The notes under the pieces: model-generated
Databases searched by the model: none
What the model saw: only the letters and a program-made list of their open reading frames with translations
What the model was told of the DNA's origin: nothing
Part shown: one piece after another, positions 35,145 through 44,410 of the stretch
How positions within the stretch are numbered: position 1 is the stretch's first letter
Layout: each line of letters begins with the position of its first letter
From: Muribaculaceae bacterium
Lineage (GTDB): Bacteria; Bacteroidota; Bacteroidia; Bacteroidales; Muribaculaceae
Assembly (NCBI GenBank): GCA_017427945.1
Contig: JAFRRT010000013.1
Location: forward strand, 87,311 to 151,310
Length of the DNA: 64,000 nt
Direction of reading: 5' to 3'
Made by a program: the position numbers and the translations under genes

Positions 35145-36752
35145 ATGAAAACGAATAAAATTCTGTGTACCATTCTTCTTGTCATTGTGGCGGTTGTGAT
35201 GTATCTCATGAATTCTTTCACGCCCTTGTTTTGTGACGATTGGCACTATCGTTTTATTTATGGTACCCAGATACCTATCCGCAACATTGGCGATATCATA
35301 ATCAGCCAGTGGCACCATTATTTTGAGTTCAACAATGGCCGTTTTGTTCCGCACTTCTTTGTGCAGCTGTTTGACGGCATTTTGGGCAAACCGTTGTTCA
35401 ATGTGTTCAATGCTTTGGTTTTTGCCCTCTTCTTATTTGCGTTGACCAAGATTGTGCCTGACCGCAAGGGCCAGACCTATAAAATTATGTCAGTAGGCTT
35501 TGTGCTTGTATTCCTGCTGATAACGGGTTTTAAGTATGTTTGTCTGTGGATGAGCGGTTCATGCAACTATCTGTGGATGGCAGTCCTTCTTGTATTCTTC
35601 ATTCACTTGATTGAAAGGGATGATTTGCCTGCTAAGGCCAATGTGCCGTTGCTGCTTTATGGATTCATTTGCGGTTGGACTAACGAGGCTATGGTGGTTG
35701 GGTTGGGTGCCGCTTACTTCCTTTATTTCGTACGTCACAGGGAACAATTGACAACCCATCGTAAGTTTATGCTGATAGGCTTTTATCTTGGAGCAGCGAT
35801 ATTGGTGTTGTGTCCTGCATCTATCAACCGTGCGTTTACGGCAACGGCTCAGAACTTCACTCCGATGGACCGGTTGGTGCATATGAATAACCTGCGCATT
35901 TTCTACGTGATGTTACTCGTCGTGATAGGAAAGCTCGTTTTCGGGAGGATGAAATTCAAGCAGTGGGTTAAAAAAGAACAGGTCTTGGTCACAGCAGTGT
36001 TGGTGTCCTTGGTTTTTATCCTGTTGACTGGCTATTATCTGGCACATTCACGCTTCGGCATTGAGTTCTTCTCTTTGCTGCTGCTGTTAAGGACTATTGA
36101 GTGGAAGAAAGTAGGTATCGGTGCTGTATCTGTTGCCAATATCGCGACCTTAGCAGTCGCAATATATGCTTTGCCAATCTGTGCCAACGCTTATAAGATT
36201 GGCCAGGAAGAACTCTCTCATGTGGCTAAGGGAGAGATGCTTGTTTATACTTCGAGCCCGGTCAAAACGACATCATTTTTCCGCCGTTATGTGTTGTATT
36301 ATTACGGTTACGGTGTCAAGGATGGACTGGACGAGGAGAAATACTATGGCGATGATGATTGGATCCCGGATTATTATGGATATCATCCCACACTGCTGTA
36401 CATGTATCCGCAGATTTTGATTGATGACATAGAGTCAAACCACGATTTGTATAATGATTTCCGCACTTTTGAGGGACTGCCTTTCTATGCGATTAGGTTG
36501 TCTCCCGATCAGGACATTTGGTATGCAGTACTTTCCTATGAACCGTCTAAATACAATAAACTTCCTTGGCCCTTCAATAGGATATGCATGAAATTCATGC
36601 AGGATACCGACTGGGACATCTCTGATATCAAGTTCATGGATTACAAAGGTGAGCGTTATGCCTTGATACGTCGTCCCCGTCCTTCACAGGACTATCGCCT
36701 CAAAGAAATCAAGTTAATCGAACATGACCCCGTCAAGGAGGCCCAAAAATAG
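35145..36752 (+). CDS. DUF6056 family membrane protein, GT-C-like (copy 1)
   Basis: The 535-residue protein has about ten membrane helices in the first 360 residues and a soluble C-terminal part. Right after the first helix stands the pair Asp31-Asp32 in PLFCDDWHYRF. The location of this acidic pair, in the first outer loop, is like that of GT-C glycosyltransferases, so a lipid-linked-sugar transferase role is a reasonable inference. A second copy follows after nine bases. Both end in a shared RPSQD-x-RLKEIKLI motif. Confidence 0.75.
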   Translation: MKTNKILCTILLVIVAVVMYLMNSFTPLFCDDWHYRFIYGTQIPIRNIGDIIISQWHHYFEFNNGRFVPHFFVQLFDGILGKPLFNVFNALVFALFLFALTKIVPDRKGQTYKIMSVGFVLVFLLITGFKYVCLWMSGSCNYLWMAVLLVFFIHLIERDDLPAKANVPLLLYGFICGWTNEAMVVGLGAAYFLYFVRHREQLTTHRKFMLIGFYLGAAILVLCPASINRAFTATAQNFTPMDRLVHMNNLRIFYVMLLVVIGKLVFGRMKFKQWVKKEQVLVTAVLVSLVFILLTGYYLAHSRFGIEFFSLLLLLRTIEWKKVGIGAVSVANIATLAVAIYALPICANAYKIGQEELSHVAKGEMLVYTSSPVKTTSFFRRYVLYYYGYGVKDGLDEEKYYGDDDWIPDYYGYHPTLLYMYPQILIDDIESNHDLYNDFRTFEGLPFYAIRLSPDQDIWYAVLSYEPSKYNKLPWPFNRICMKFMQDTDWDISDIKFMDYKGERYALIRRPRPSQDYRLKEIKLIEHDPVKEAQK

Positions 36753-36761
36753 AGATAACAG

Positions 36762-38411
36762 ATGGCATTCAGATGGTCAAATAAGTTGCTTTGTGCCCTC
36801 TTCCTCATTATCGTGGGGATATTAATGTGGGCATTCAATTGTTTTACTCCGTTGTTTTGTGACGATTGGCACTATGTGTTCCGTTTTGGCACCCAGGAAC
36901 CTATTCGTTCCATCAGTGACATCATAGTCAGCCAGTATCATCATTATTTCGGCTTCAATGGGCGTGCCATTGTTCACTTTTTTGTTCAGGTGTTTGATGG
37001 CCTTTTGGGCAAGGGTGTGTTTAACGTGGCAAATGCATTGGTTTTTGTCCTTTTCCTTTACACACTGGCAATGAACACATCACATGATAAGAGTAGTTAT
37101 TACAAGATCATGTCAGTGGCATTCATACTCATTTTCCTGTTAATGACAGGATTCAAGTACACAATACTATGGTTGAGTGGCGCGTTCAATTACCTGTGGG
37201 TAGGAACGATTCTCCTTCTCTTTAATTATTTGATTGAAAAAGAGTCTCTACCATTTTGGGCACATCTGCCACTATTGCTGTTCGGCATCATTTGTGGCTG
37301 GAGTAATGAGGCTTTGGCTATAGGTTTGGGCGGTGCCTATTTTCTGTATTTCGCTTTTCACAGGAAGCGCTTGACTCGTCCTCGTATTTTCATGCTGGCA
37401 GGATTCTACTTTGGGATGTTGTTCCTTGTATTCGCCCCGTCCGCAATCAACCGCGCAATGACTGCATCTGTTCGTGAATTCAGCCTAATAGACCGCTTGG
37501 TGAATATGCAGAATTTGAGGCTTTTCTTTATTCTTTTGCTGTTGTTGTGTGTGAAAATCGCTTTTGGAAAATTGAGTTTCAGGGAATGGCTAAGGAAAGA
37601 ACAGGTATTTGTTATGGCGACTTTGATTTCGTTTGCCTTCATCATGTTCACCGGCTTTTTCTACAGTCATTCACGTTTCGGTATAGAGATGTTTTCGCTG
37701 ATATTGATTCTGCGTTTGATTGATTGGAATCGTGTCGGCATGATACCTGTCACAATTGCCAACGTTGCTGTGCTTGCATTTGCGGTTTATGCTGCTACAG
37801 TAAGTTCCCGTTGTTATGCAGTTGCACAGGAAGAATTGGCGTGCGTGGCTTCCGGTGAAACCATCATTCCCACCACCGACTTGATTGCCCCGTCTTCTTA
37901 TTTGAGGCGTTTTGTGCTTGATTATCAGGGCTTGGGTATCAAAGACGGCATAGATGAGATAAAATATTATGGGGAAGATGACTGGGTACCGAATTATTAT
38001 GGGTTTAACAAGAAGTTTGTGTGCTTTTTACCCAAGGTTTTAATCGATGATGTGCAGAAAAACTATGATGCTTATCGAGAGTTCCACACGTTGGAAGACT
38101 TGCCTTTCTATGCCATGAGATTAAATCCGGGACAAACTGTCTGGCGGGCCGAGTTTGTTTATGAGCCCTCCAAGACAGATACTTGGCCTTGGCCGTTAAA
38201 CCGTTTGCTGGCTAAAGTCAATGACGAAGTAGGCAACGAGGTGTTGCCTGTCCAGTTCGTGAAGATTAACGGTGAACGATATGTGCTGGTACTCAAGAAA
38301 AGACCCTCTCAAGACAACCGCCTTAAGGAAATCAAGTTGATTGATTATCCTGAGTGGTCCAAGCCGGCTGTCACATCAGAACCCGAGGAATTCTGGAGTC
38401 ATTTCATGTAA
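36762..38411 (+). CDS. DUF6056 family membrane protein, GT-C-like (copy 2)
   Basis: Paralogue (549 residues) of the preceding gene, similar along its whole length: PLFCDDWHYVF (Asp34-Asp35), MTGFKYTILWLSGAFNYLW, GIICGWSNEALAIGLG and the C-terminal KKRPSQDNRLKEIKLI. It has about 20 extra residues at the end. The last 36 bases overlap the end of the convergent rfbC gene. The tandem arrangement suggests a local duplication followed by divergence in acceptor or donor choice. Confidence 0.75.
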   Translation: MAFRWSNKLLCALFLIIVGILMWAFNCFTPLFCDDWHYVFRFGTQEPIRSISDIIVSQYHHYFGFNGRAIVHFFVQVFDGLLGKGVFNVANALVFVLFLYTLAMNTSHDKSSYYKIMSVAFILIFLLMTGFKYTILWLSGAFNYLWVGTILLLFNYLIEKESLPFWAHLPLLLFGIICGWSNEALAIGLGGAYFLYFAFHRKRLTRPRIFMLAGFYFGMLFLVFAPSAINRAMTASVREFSLIDRLVNMQNLRLFFILLLLLCVKIAFGKLSFREWLRKEQVFVMATLISFAFIMFTGFFYSHSRFGIEMFSLILILRLIDWNRVGMIPVTIANVAVLAFAVYAATVSSRCYAVAQEELACVASGETIIPTTDLIAPSSYLRRFVLDYQGLGIKDGIDEIKYYGEDDWVPNYYGFNKKFVCFLPKVLIDDVQKNYDAYREFHTLEDLPFYAMRLNPGQTVWRAEFVYEPSKTDTWPWPLNRLLAKVNDEVGNEVLPVQFVKINGERYVLVLKKRPSQDNRLKEIKLIDYPEWSKPAVTSEPEEFWSHFM

Positions 38412-38933
38412 TGGGAGACCGTGCAGGTCTTTCTCGCTCAGAATCATCTCGGCAGGGGTTATCTGCCAGTCGATACCCAATGCGGGCTCATCAAATCTCA
38501 GTGTCGCTTCACTTTGCGGAACATAGGGATTGTCCACCTTATATTGGAATTGCGCATAATCACTCAGTACGGCAAATCCGTGAGCAAAACCTCTCGGGAT
38601 AAACAATTGCCTGCCCGATTCGGCGTCAAGAATGACGGTGACATGTTTGCCCCAGGTGGGGCTTCCTTCCCTCAGGTCAACAGCGACATCAAGCACTTTT
38701 CCGTAAGACACGCGCACTAGTTTAGCCTGGCTCCACTCTCCGCGCTGGAAATGTAAACCTCGCAGGACTCCTTTTGATGAGAAGGATTCATTGTCTTGGA
38801 TGAAATCGATGTGTCCAATGTGCTCATCAAAAACCGCTTGTTTGAATACCTCGCAGAAGTACCCTCTATTGTCTCCATATTTGATGGGCTCGATGACCCA
38901 AACGCCTTTGATATTCTGCTCAATAAAGTTCAT
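38376..38933 (-). CDS. rfbC: dTDP-4-dehydrorhamnose 3,5-epimerase
   Basis: Cupin enzyme of 185 residues for dTDP-L-rhamnose synthesis. Conserved: DNRGYFCEVF, QDNESFSSKGVLRGLHFQ (catalytic His), KLVRVSYGKVLDVAVDLR, PRGFAHGFAVLSD and the Tyr in FQYKVDNPY. The rfbA, rfbB and rfbD partners are not in the window. It is divergent from the GlmU-like gene and overlaps DUF6056 copy 2 tail to tail. Confidence 0.95.
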   Translation of the reverse strand: MNFIEQNIKGVWVIEPIKYGDNRGYFCEVFKQAVFDEHIGHIDFIQDNESFSSKGVLRGLHFQRGEWSQAKLVRVSYGKVLDVAVDLREGSPTWGKHVTVILDAESGRQLFIPRGFAHGFAVLSDYAQFQYKVDNPYVPQSEATLRFDEPALGIDWQITPAEMILSEKDLHGLPLHEMTPEFLGF

Positions 38934-38961
38934 GTTCCTGTTAAACGTGGTTAATCAACCT

Positions 38962-38993
38962 GCAAAGATAGCTATTTTTGGGCAGGATGGCAA
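38962..38993 (-). promoter_or_regulatory. rfbC promoter
   Basis: TTG (38993-38991), 20 bases, then TATCTTTGC (38970-38962). Confidence 0.7.
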
Positions 38994-39013
38994 CGCATTT
39001 CAAGAAAATCAAC

Positions 39014-39022
39014 TACCTTTGC
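39014..39022 (+). promoter_or_regulatory. -7 box of the GlmU-like gene
   Basis: TACCTTTGC, 22 bases before the ATG; divergent from rfbC. Confidence 0.6.
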
Positions 39023-39044
39023 CGAAACTTAAAATTGAAACTCA

Positions 39045-40241
39045 ATGAAAAAGACTGCACGCAATGTCATTTTGTTTGACGACAATGAGTTGCGCAAGCA
39101 CCTGATGCCGTTCACCTATACACGTCCTGCCGCCTTATTGCGGATAGGCATTACTACTATCGCCGATAAATGGCAGGCCATGCTGGGCGAGGCGAATTAT
39201 AGCTACCTGACTGTCAGGTATCTGAAAAAGAAATACCCCCTTCGTGTGCGCCGTACGACTAACTTGTTGGTTGCAGGGCACGTGATACCCACACCCGCAC
39301 TTGCCAAGCAGGTGCTGGCCTTGGAGGCTGGAGAGGCGTTGATGTCAGGTGAGGAACTCATCGCCTTTAACGGTAGCGCTCAGGATTTTGATGCACGCCA
39401 CTATACACGTGTGGTGTATCCTAGGAAAAAACCGCTTATTGTACGACATTTGTATGATATCTTTGAGTTTAATGCTGAGGTGCTTAAGCAGGACTTTGAC
39501 CGCTTGACGGCAGGTCGGGAGTCTCAACCGCTCTCGGCGAGCAACACTGTCATTGGCGACCCGTCCCGCATCTTTATTGAGGAAGGTGCGTATGTCGAGG
39601 GTGCCATGCTCAACACCCAAGAGGGCCCCATTTACATCGGCAAGGATGTCGAGGTGATGGAGGGCGCTTGTATCAGGGGCGGTTTTTCCGCATGCCATGA
39701 TGCGAAGGTGCGCATCGGTGCCAAGGTCTATGGCGCCACAACTCTGGGACCGTATTGTAAAATCGGCGGCGAAGTCGAAAACAGCGTCTTCATCGGCTAC
39801 AGCAACAAGGCACATGAGGGTTTCTTGGGCGACGCTGTCATTGGTGAATGGTGCAACATCGGTGGCGGAACCACCGCGAGCAACCTCAAGAATGATTACG
39901 GCGAAATCAAGCTGTGGAACTACGCCAGCAAGCGTTTTGAGCGCACAGGACTGCAATTCTGTGGTTTGTTCATGGGCGACCACAGCAAGATTGGCGTCAA
40001 TGGCATGATCAACACCGCCACCGTTTTGGGAGTGGGCGTCAATATTCATGGTACGGGCTTCCCCCGCAATTTTGTCGCCTCATTCCAAGAGGGTAGTGCT
40101 TCAGCAGGTTTCAAGAATGTGCCCATCGAGACATTCTATACCATCGCCGAGCGTGTGATGGCTCGTCGTGGCGTCACCTTGACCGAAATAGACCGTGACA
40201 TCTATAAGGCCATTTACAGTATCCGAGACAAGTACAAGTAA
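39045..40241 (+). CDS. GlmU-like sugar nucleotidyltransferase with left-handed beta-helix
   Basis: This 398-residue protein belongs to the Bacteroidota GlmU-type family (NTP_transf_4). The N-terminal half begins NVILFDDNELRKHLMPFTYTRP, a variant of the nucleotide-binding start, and lacks the classic LAAGxGTRM loop. The C-terminal part (about 165-360) is a hexapeptide left-handed helix (IYIGKDVEVMEGACIRGG, IGGGTTASNLKNDYGEIKLWN). It may supply an activated sugar for surface glycans; whether it replaces GlmU is unknown. Confidence 0.83.
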   Translation: MKKTARNVILFDDNELRKHLMPFTYTRPAALLRIGITTIADKWQAMLGEANYSYLTVRYLKKKYPLRVRRTTNLLVAGHVIPTPALAKQVLALEAGEALMSGEELIAFNGSAQDFDARHYTRVVYPRKKPLIVRHLYDIFEFNAEVLKQDFDRLTAGRESQPLSASNTVIGDPSRIFIEEGAYVEGAMLNTQEGPIYIGKDVEVMEGACIRGGFSACHDAKVRIGAKVYGATTLGPYCKIGGEVENSVFIGYSNKAHEGFLGDAVIGEWCNIGGGTTASNLKNDYGEIKLWNYASKRFERTGLQFCGLFMGDHSKIGVNGMINTATVLGVGVNIHGTGFPRNFVASFQEGSASAGFKNVPIETFYTIAERVMARRGVTLTEIDRDIYKAIYSIRDKYK

Positions 40242-40242
40242 A

Positions 40243-40283
40243 GAAAAAATCAGCAGGAGGCTCTGATAAACCATCCTGCTGAT
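40243..40283 (-). terminator. Terminator of the endonuclease I gene
   Basis: On the minus strand ATCAGCAGG and CCTGCTGAT pair and are followed by TTTTTTC. Confidence 0.8.
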
Positions 40284-40300
40284 ATGTCGCTATAGGTTAA

Positions 40301-40334
40301 GGCGTCAGCGTTACAATACGCTGATGCCTTTTCT
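40301..40334 (+). terminator. Terminator of the GlmU-like gene
   Basis: GGCGTCAGCG and CGCTGATGCC form a stem followed by TTTTCT. It overlaps the far side of the convergent endonuclease gene's end. Confidence 0.8.
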
Positions 40335-40338
40335 CTTG

Positions 40339-42147
40339 TTACGGCGCGATAATGATGTCGATGATGGCATTGACGTCGGCGATGTTGATCTCGCCATCGC
40401 CATTGACGTCACACTTTGGATTGTTGGGAGTACCCAAAATGCTGTCGATGACGGCATTGACATCTGCGATGTTGATCTCACCGTCACCGTTCACGTCGCC
40501 TTTTAACACGGTCTCACTGGCGCGGCCATACACGGTGATGTCGTCGATATTGACGCGTGAGCCTGAGGTCTGGACGATGCGGAATCGTACGCTTTCTGTC
40601 ACATCAACCTCCATGGTGATGTGCTGCAACGCCCCTTTTGTGAAAGTGAAACTGCCAAGGGTGCTCCATGATGTTCCTTGATTGGTGCTGTAATCTACGC
40701 GCAGGTTGGCATCAGCGTCACTGCCGAAGCAGCCCGCCCAGAAACCAATAGCACTGGAGCCTCCCTCTACGTCCTCGGCCATAGCGATTGAACTACTGCT
40801 GGACTTACCCAAGCGGCAGGACTGCTGACCTATACTCAGGTTGTCGGCCCAAATGCCGGCATCGCTGAAGTCCCACTTCCAGGTATGGCCTTGCACCTGT
40901 TTGGTCCAGTAGCCCCCCGTCGTGCAGCTCTCCCAATCTTCGGTGATGCTGTCACACAATGTGGGATCGGGACCCGGGCCAGGAGGCGTTTCTCCCTCTT
41001 TGTTGGCCGTGGCTGTGACAATGAATGTGCTGGTCACCTCGTCGTTACTCATGGTGACAACGTTGGTGAATGAGCCCTCATTGTCGGCAGTGAAACCTAC
41101 ATCCACCGTAATACCGCGATTGACTTCATCGGCACTGAATGAGCTCCTGCTGAGATAAAAATCTTCATTATTCTCCATGGTAAGGACAAGTCCTTTTGTC
41201 AGTCCGTTGCCCTTAATGGTGATTGTGCGTTCCAGGACAACACCCAAGGTGGTGGTGCCCAAGTCGAAAACTGTGCCGTTTTCAGGCATCGTAATCTCGG
41301 CAGGAATCTCTTCACCAGAGCCCTCCCATATTTGGTTCTGCATGTTACCCCAAATGTATTCTGCCAGTTCGGGGTGGTCAATGAACGGGTTGCGGTTTCC
41401 TTGTATGCCGAAAACAGCATCGTTGCGCTTGATTTCTTTATCGCTTACGGGGTCAAGTCGTGTCCATTCCATGAGCATGTTGATGCTCCAGGTCGAGAAG
41501 GCCTTATATCTGTTTGTGCTGTAGTCGAGCTGGGGACTGCCGCTCCAATTGGGAAGCTCGTTCTTGTAGCAGGTCACCATATAGAAATAGGTGCGTGCAA
41601 AGTCACCCTTGTATTCGTCGTCAGGCTCAAAAACGGTGCCGGAGTAGCCGGGATATGAGCTTTTGCCCAACTTGCCCTTGCCGTACAGATTCCCGTTGAT
41701 AAGGCGTGAGCCGTCCTTGCACACGCCAAAGGGATAGTTGCTCCTTTGGTTGTTCACCCTGATATCGGTGGGATAGAGGTGGAACAAGTCGGTGTACATC
41801 GGGTAATCGTCATTAAACCAGCTTTTGGGAAAACTGTGTTCACGGTTATAACCACCTCCCACAGCCGATGAGTTGCCACCATGCTGGTCGGGACGGTACC
41901 GGCAGTTGCTGTACATGTCGATGATGTAGCCATCGGCATCAGTATCGGTGGTCTTGAAGGCTTCCCACAAGGCGTTGTAGCTAAGTTGTCTGTGTTCACG
42001 TATGATGTTCCTCAATGCTGTCATAAGCGCCTCATCGTGCTTGCCCTTGGCCGTGTTGTAATAACTGGCGGAGGCGGCAGCAAATGCCGTTTGGGCGGCA
42101 AATAGCATTGCCGCAAGCATGATGATGAACCTAATGGACTTATTCAT
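40339..42147 (-). CDS. Secreted endonuclease I with dockerin C-terminus
   Basis: The 602-residue protein has a signal peptide (to about 24). The endonuclease I domain (about 25-275) has the catalytic GYNREHSFPKSWF and TDLFHLYPTDIRVNNQRSN signatures. A beta-sandwich (about 283-385), a jelly-roll-like region with WKWDFSDAGIW (about 395-530) and two dockerin-like loops (GDVNGDGEINIADVNAVID, then CDVNGDGEINIADVNAIID) follow. It should degrade extracellular DNA or RNA for nutrients. It lies 27 bases after rlmN and may be cotranscribed with it. Confidence 0.88.
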   Translation of the reverse strand: MNKSIRFIIMLAAMLFAAQTAFAAASASYYNTAKGKHDEALMTALRNIIREHRQLSYNALWEAFKTTDTDADGYIIDMYSNCRYRPDQHGGNSSAVGGGYNREHSFPKSWFNDDYPMYTDLFHLYPTDIRVNNQRSNYPFGVCKDGSRLINGNLYGKGKLGKSSYPGYSGTVFEPDDEYKGDFARTYFYMVTCYKNELPNWSGSPQLDYSTNRYKAFSTWSINMLMEWTRLDPVSDKEIKRNDAVFGIQGNRNPFIDHPELAEYIWGNMQNQIWEGSGEEIPAEITMPENGTVFDLGTTTLGVVLERTITIKGNGLTKGLVLTMENNEDFYLSRSSFSADEVNRGITVDVGFTADNEGSFTNVVTMSNDEVTSTFIVTATANKEGETPPGPGPDPTLCDSITEDWESCTTGGYWTKQVQGHTWKWDFSDAGIWADNLSIGQQSCRLGKSSSSSIAMAEDVEGGSSAIGFWAGCFGSDADANLRVDYSTNQGTSWSTLGSFTFTKGALQHITMEVDVTESVRFRIVQTSGSRVNIDDITVYGRASETVLKGDVNGDGEINIADVNAVIDSILGTPNNPKCDVNGDGEINIADVNAIIDIIIAP

Positions 42148-42174
42148 GGTCTAAAGAATGTTGATGGTGGTTAA

Positions 42175-43281
42175 TTATTTCTTGCTTCTGCTGTTGCGAG
42201 TCTTTTTGTCAGCATTCTTGCTGTCCTTGGTCTCCTTGGCGGCTTGCTGCTTGCGCACTTGGCCTGCAAGCATGCCGCAGGCAGCTTGGATGTCCTCGCC
42301 ACGGCTGCGACGAATGGTACACGTCACGCCCTTGCTGTTCAGGTAGTCACGGAAGTAGGCCATGCGTTCGTCGCTACTGGTGCGCAGCTTTTCAATCCCT
42401 GGGATGGGATGGAAACGTATCAGGTTCACACGCACGTGCTCGTTGGGAAGCAATTCACGCAGCTTTTCGGCATGCTGTATGTCGTCGTTGAACCACTGCC
42501 AGCAGATATATTCCACCGACAGACGGCGCTGATGGGCAAAGTCATAGTTGCTCAGCAATTCCATGATTTGGTCGATGGGGTAGAGGCGCTCGATGGGCAT
42601 CATCGACGAACGCTCCTCCTGAACTGCGTTGTGGACGCTCACGGCAATGTGGACGTTTGTCTGCTCACACAGGATTTTCAGCTCGGGTTTCTTACCCACT
42701 GTAGAGACAGTGACGCGCTTTGGGCTCCATGCCAGACCCCATGGTTCGGTGAGGATGGCGATGATACGCAATACTTCATCGATATTGTCGAGCGGTTCGC
42801 CCATGCCCATGAACACGACATTGGTCAACGTCTCGCTCTCGGGAATACTCAACACCTGGTTGATGATTTGGTTCGCTGTGAGGTTGCCGTGGAATCCCTG
42901 CTTGCCTGTCATGCAGAAGTAGCAGTTCATCCTGCACCCTTTTTGTGACGAGATGCACAGCGTGGCGCGGTCATCTTCGGGGATATAGACTGCTTCGACA
43001 GCCTGCTTGTCGCCCACATCAAACAGGTACTTCACTGTGCCGTCCTCGCTGGCGGCAGCTTGGCTGGGCGGGTACAGTCCCACACAGTAGCGGCTTGCCA
43101 ACAGCTCACGGTTGGCTTTTGAGATGTTCAGCATCTGTTCAAAATCGTTGACGCGTTTCTGGTAAATCCATTGCGCCAACTGCTTGGCTACAAACCTGGG
43201 CATCCCCAATGCAGTAACAGCATCCTGCATATCCTCGAGTGTCATTCCAGCCATTGGCTGCAATACTTTGTCGTTGCTCAT
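42175..43281 (-). CDS. rlmN: 23S rRNA and tRNA adenine-C2 methyltransferase RlmN
   Basis: Radical-SAM methyltransferase of 368 residues that makes m2A in 23S rRNA and some tRNAs. The cluster motif is CRMNCYFC (Cys116, 120, 123), preceded by LCISSQKG. GMGEPLDN and the C-terminal catalytic Cys in DIQAACGM are present. A 25-residue basic tail ends the protein. A consensus promoter lies upstream. The secreted endonuclease follows 27 bases later. Confidence 0.95.
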   Translation of the reverse strand: MSNDKVLQPMAGMTLEDMQDAVTALGMPRFVAKQLAQWIYQKRVNDFEQMLNISKANRELLASRYCVGLYPPSQAAASEDGTVKYLFDVGDKQAVEAVYIPEDDRATLCISSQKGCRMNCYFCMTGKQGFHGNLTANQIINQVLSIPESETLTNVVFMGMGEPLDNIDEVLRIIAILTEPWGLAWSPKRVTVSTVGKKPELKILCEQTNVHIAVSVHNAVQEERSSMMPIERLYPIDQIMELLSNYDFAHQRRLSVEYICWQWFNDDIQHAEKLRELLPNEHVRVNLIRFHPIPGIEKLRTSSDERMAYFRDYLNSKGVTCTIRRSRGEDIQAACGMLAGQVRKQQAAKETKDSKNADKKTRNSRSKK

Positions 43282-43312
43282 GTCTTGATTCCTTTTATTG
43301 GTGATTAATCGA

Positions 43313-43343
43313 CAAAGTTACACATTATTGTTATATGCTCCAA
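43313..43343 (-). promoter_or_regulatory. rlmN promoter
   Basis: TTG (43343-43341), 20 bases, then TAACTTTG (43320-43313), 31 bases before the ATG. Confidence 0.75.
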
Positions 43344-43498
43344 CAACCTGAGCGTTTTTCCAGACTTTTTCTGACCCATCAACTATATTCATGTGCCATT
43401 ACCCTACGATGCTTCCCCAATAGACTGGGAAACGTCTTATGCCTTGACACACGAGATGCATGCCAACAGCGTCACAAAATGAGGAAAAGAGATAGAAG

Positions 43499-44320
43499 CT
43501 AAGGCATTACCGGTTGGCCCAGCATCTGTTTCAGATGTGTCTCGAGGATATGGAAACCGGGCAATATCATGCCGTTGTGCCCGTGACCATCAATCTCATA
43601 GAGGTAAGTCTGTTGATGCCCTGCCAGTTTCATCATGCGGGCAAGGTACTGGTTCTCGTCATAGCGGCCGTAGAGTTCCAACTCCCTGTCTCCGCAAATC
43701 AGTACCATGGGCGGACAATCGCCGCGAACCCAGTAGAGCGGTGCATACTCGTCGATGGTGGCTTGTAGGGGTGGTATGCCCTGCATCTTGCGCACATTGA
43801 AGTGGGTGATAGCTTGACCGCTGAAGGGGGCATACATCATCATGTCGTCGGCATTCACGCTGTAGGCAGCAAGCCACGATTTGTCCAAACATAGCATCAA
43901 CGAGATGTAGCCACCCGCCGAATGACCTGTTACGACAATCTTGCGTGTGTCGCCACCATACTCGGCAATGTGCCTGAACACCCATGCCACCGCTTCGGCG
44001 GCATCGTCCAGCGTCTCCTTGACGGTAACCCGTGGCAACAGCCTGTAGTTCACCCCAACAACCACAAGACCCTTTTCCTTCAATGGTGTTGGAATTTCCT
44101 TATTGCCAGCCTCGAGCCCGCCACCATGAAACCAGACGATGACAGGGCAGTCCGTAACACCTTCAGGATGATACACGTCAAGTTTCAGCCTCTCGAGAGA
44201 GTAGGCATCACTCTTTTGTGTATAACTGATATCATTGACTTGTCTATAGGTCTGGGCCGACGCAACGGCGCAGAACAGGCTCAAGATGAGCAATACTGTA
44301 ATTTTGGTTATTCTGTTCAT
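43499..44320 (-). CDS. Secreted alpha/beta hydrolase (esterase, BD-FAE/HSL-like)
   Basis: The 273-residue enzyme has a signal peptide (to about residue 22). It has the oxyanion motif FHGGG, a YRLLPR stretch, the nucleophile elbow GHSAGG and a late DGHGHNG with the catalytic His. Such secreted esterases often remove acetyl or feruloyl groups from glycans; the substrate here is unknown. An imperfect inverted repeat (44341-44379) separates it from pruA. Confidence 0.83.
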   Translation of the reverse strand: MNRITKITVLLILSLFCAVASAQTYRQVNDISYTQKSDAYSLERLKLDVYHPEGVTDCPVIVWFHGGGLEAGNKEIPTPLKEKGLVVVGVNYRLLPRVTVKETLDDAAEAVAWVFRHIAEYGGDTRKIVVTGHSAGGYISLMLCLDKSWLAAYSVNADDMMMYAPFSGQAITHFNVRKMQGIPPLQATIDEYAPLYWVRGDCPPMVLICGDRELELYGRYDENQYLARMMKLAGHQQTYLYEIDGHGHNGMILPGFHILETHLKQMLGQPVMP

Positions 44321-44410
44321 GATGCTTCGTATTATATTCTAATTGAGGGTGAGCCAAAATCAATTGACACACCCTCAATATCGATTTCTTAAGACTATAA
44401 GTCTAAAGCC

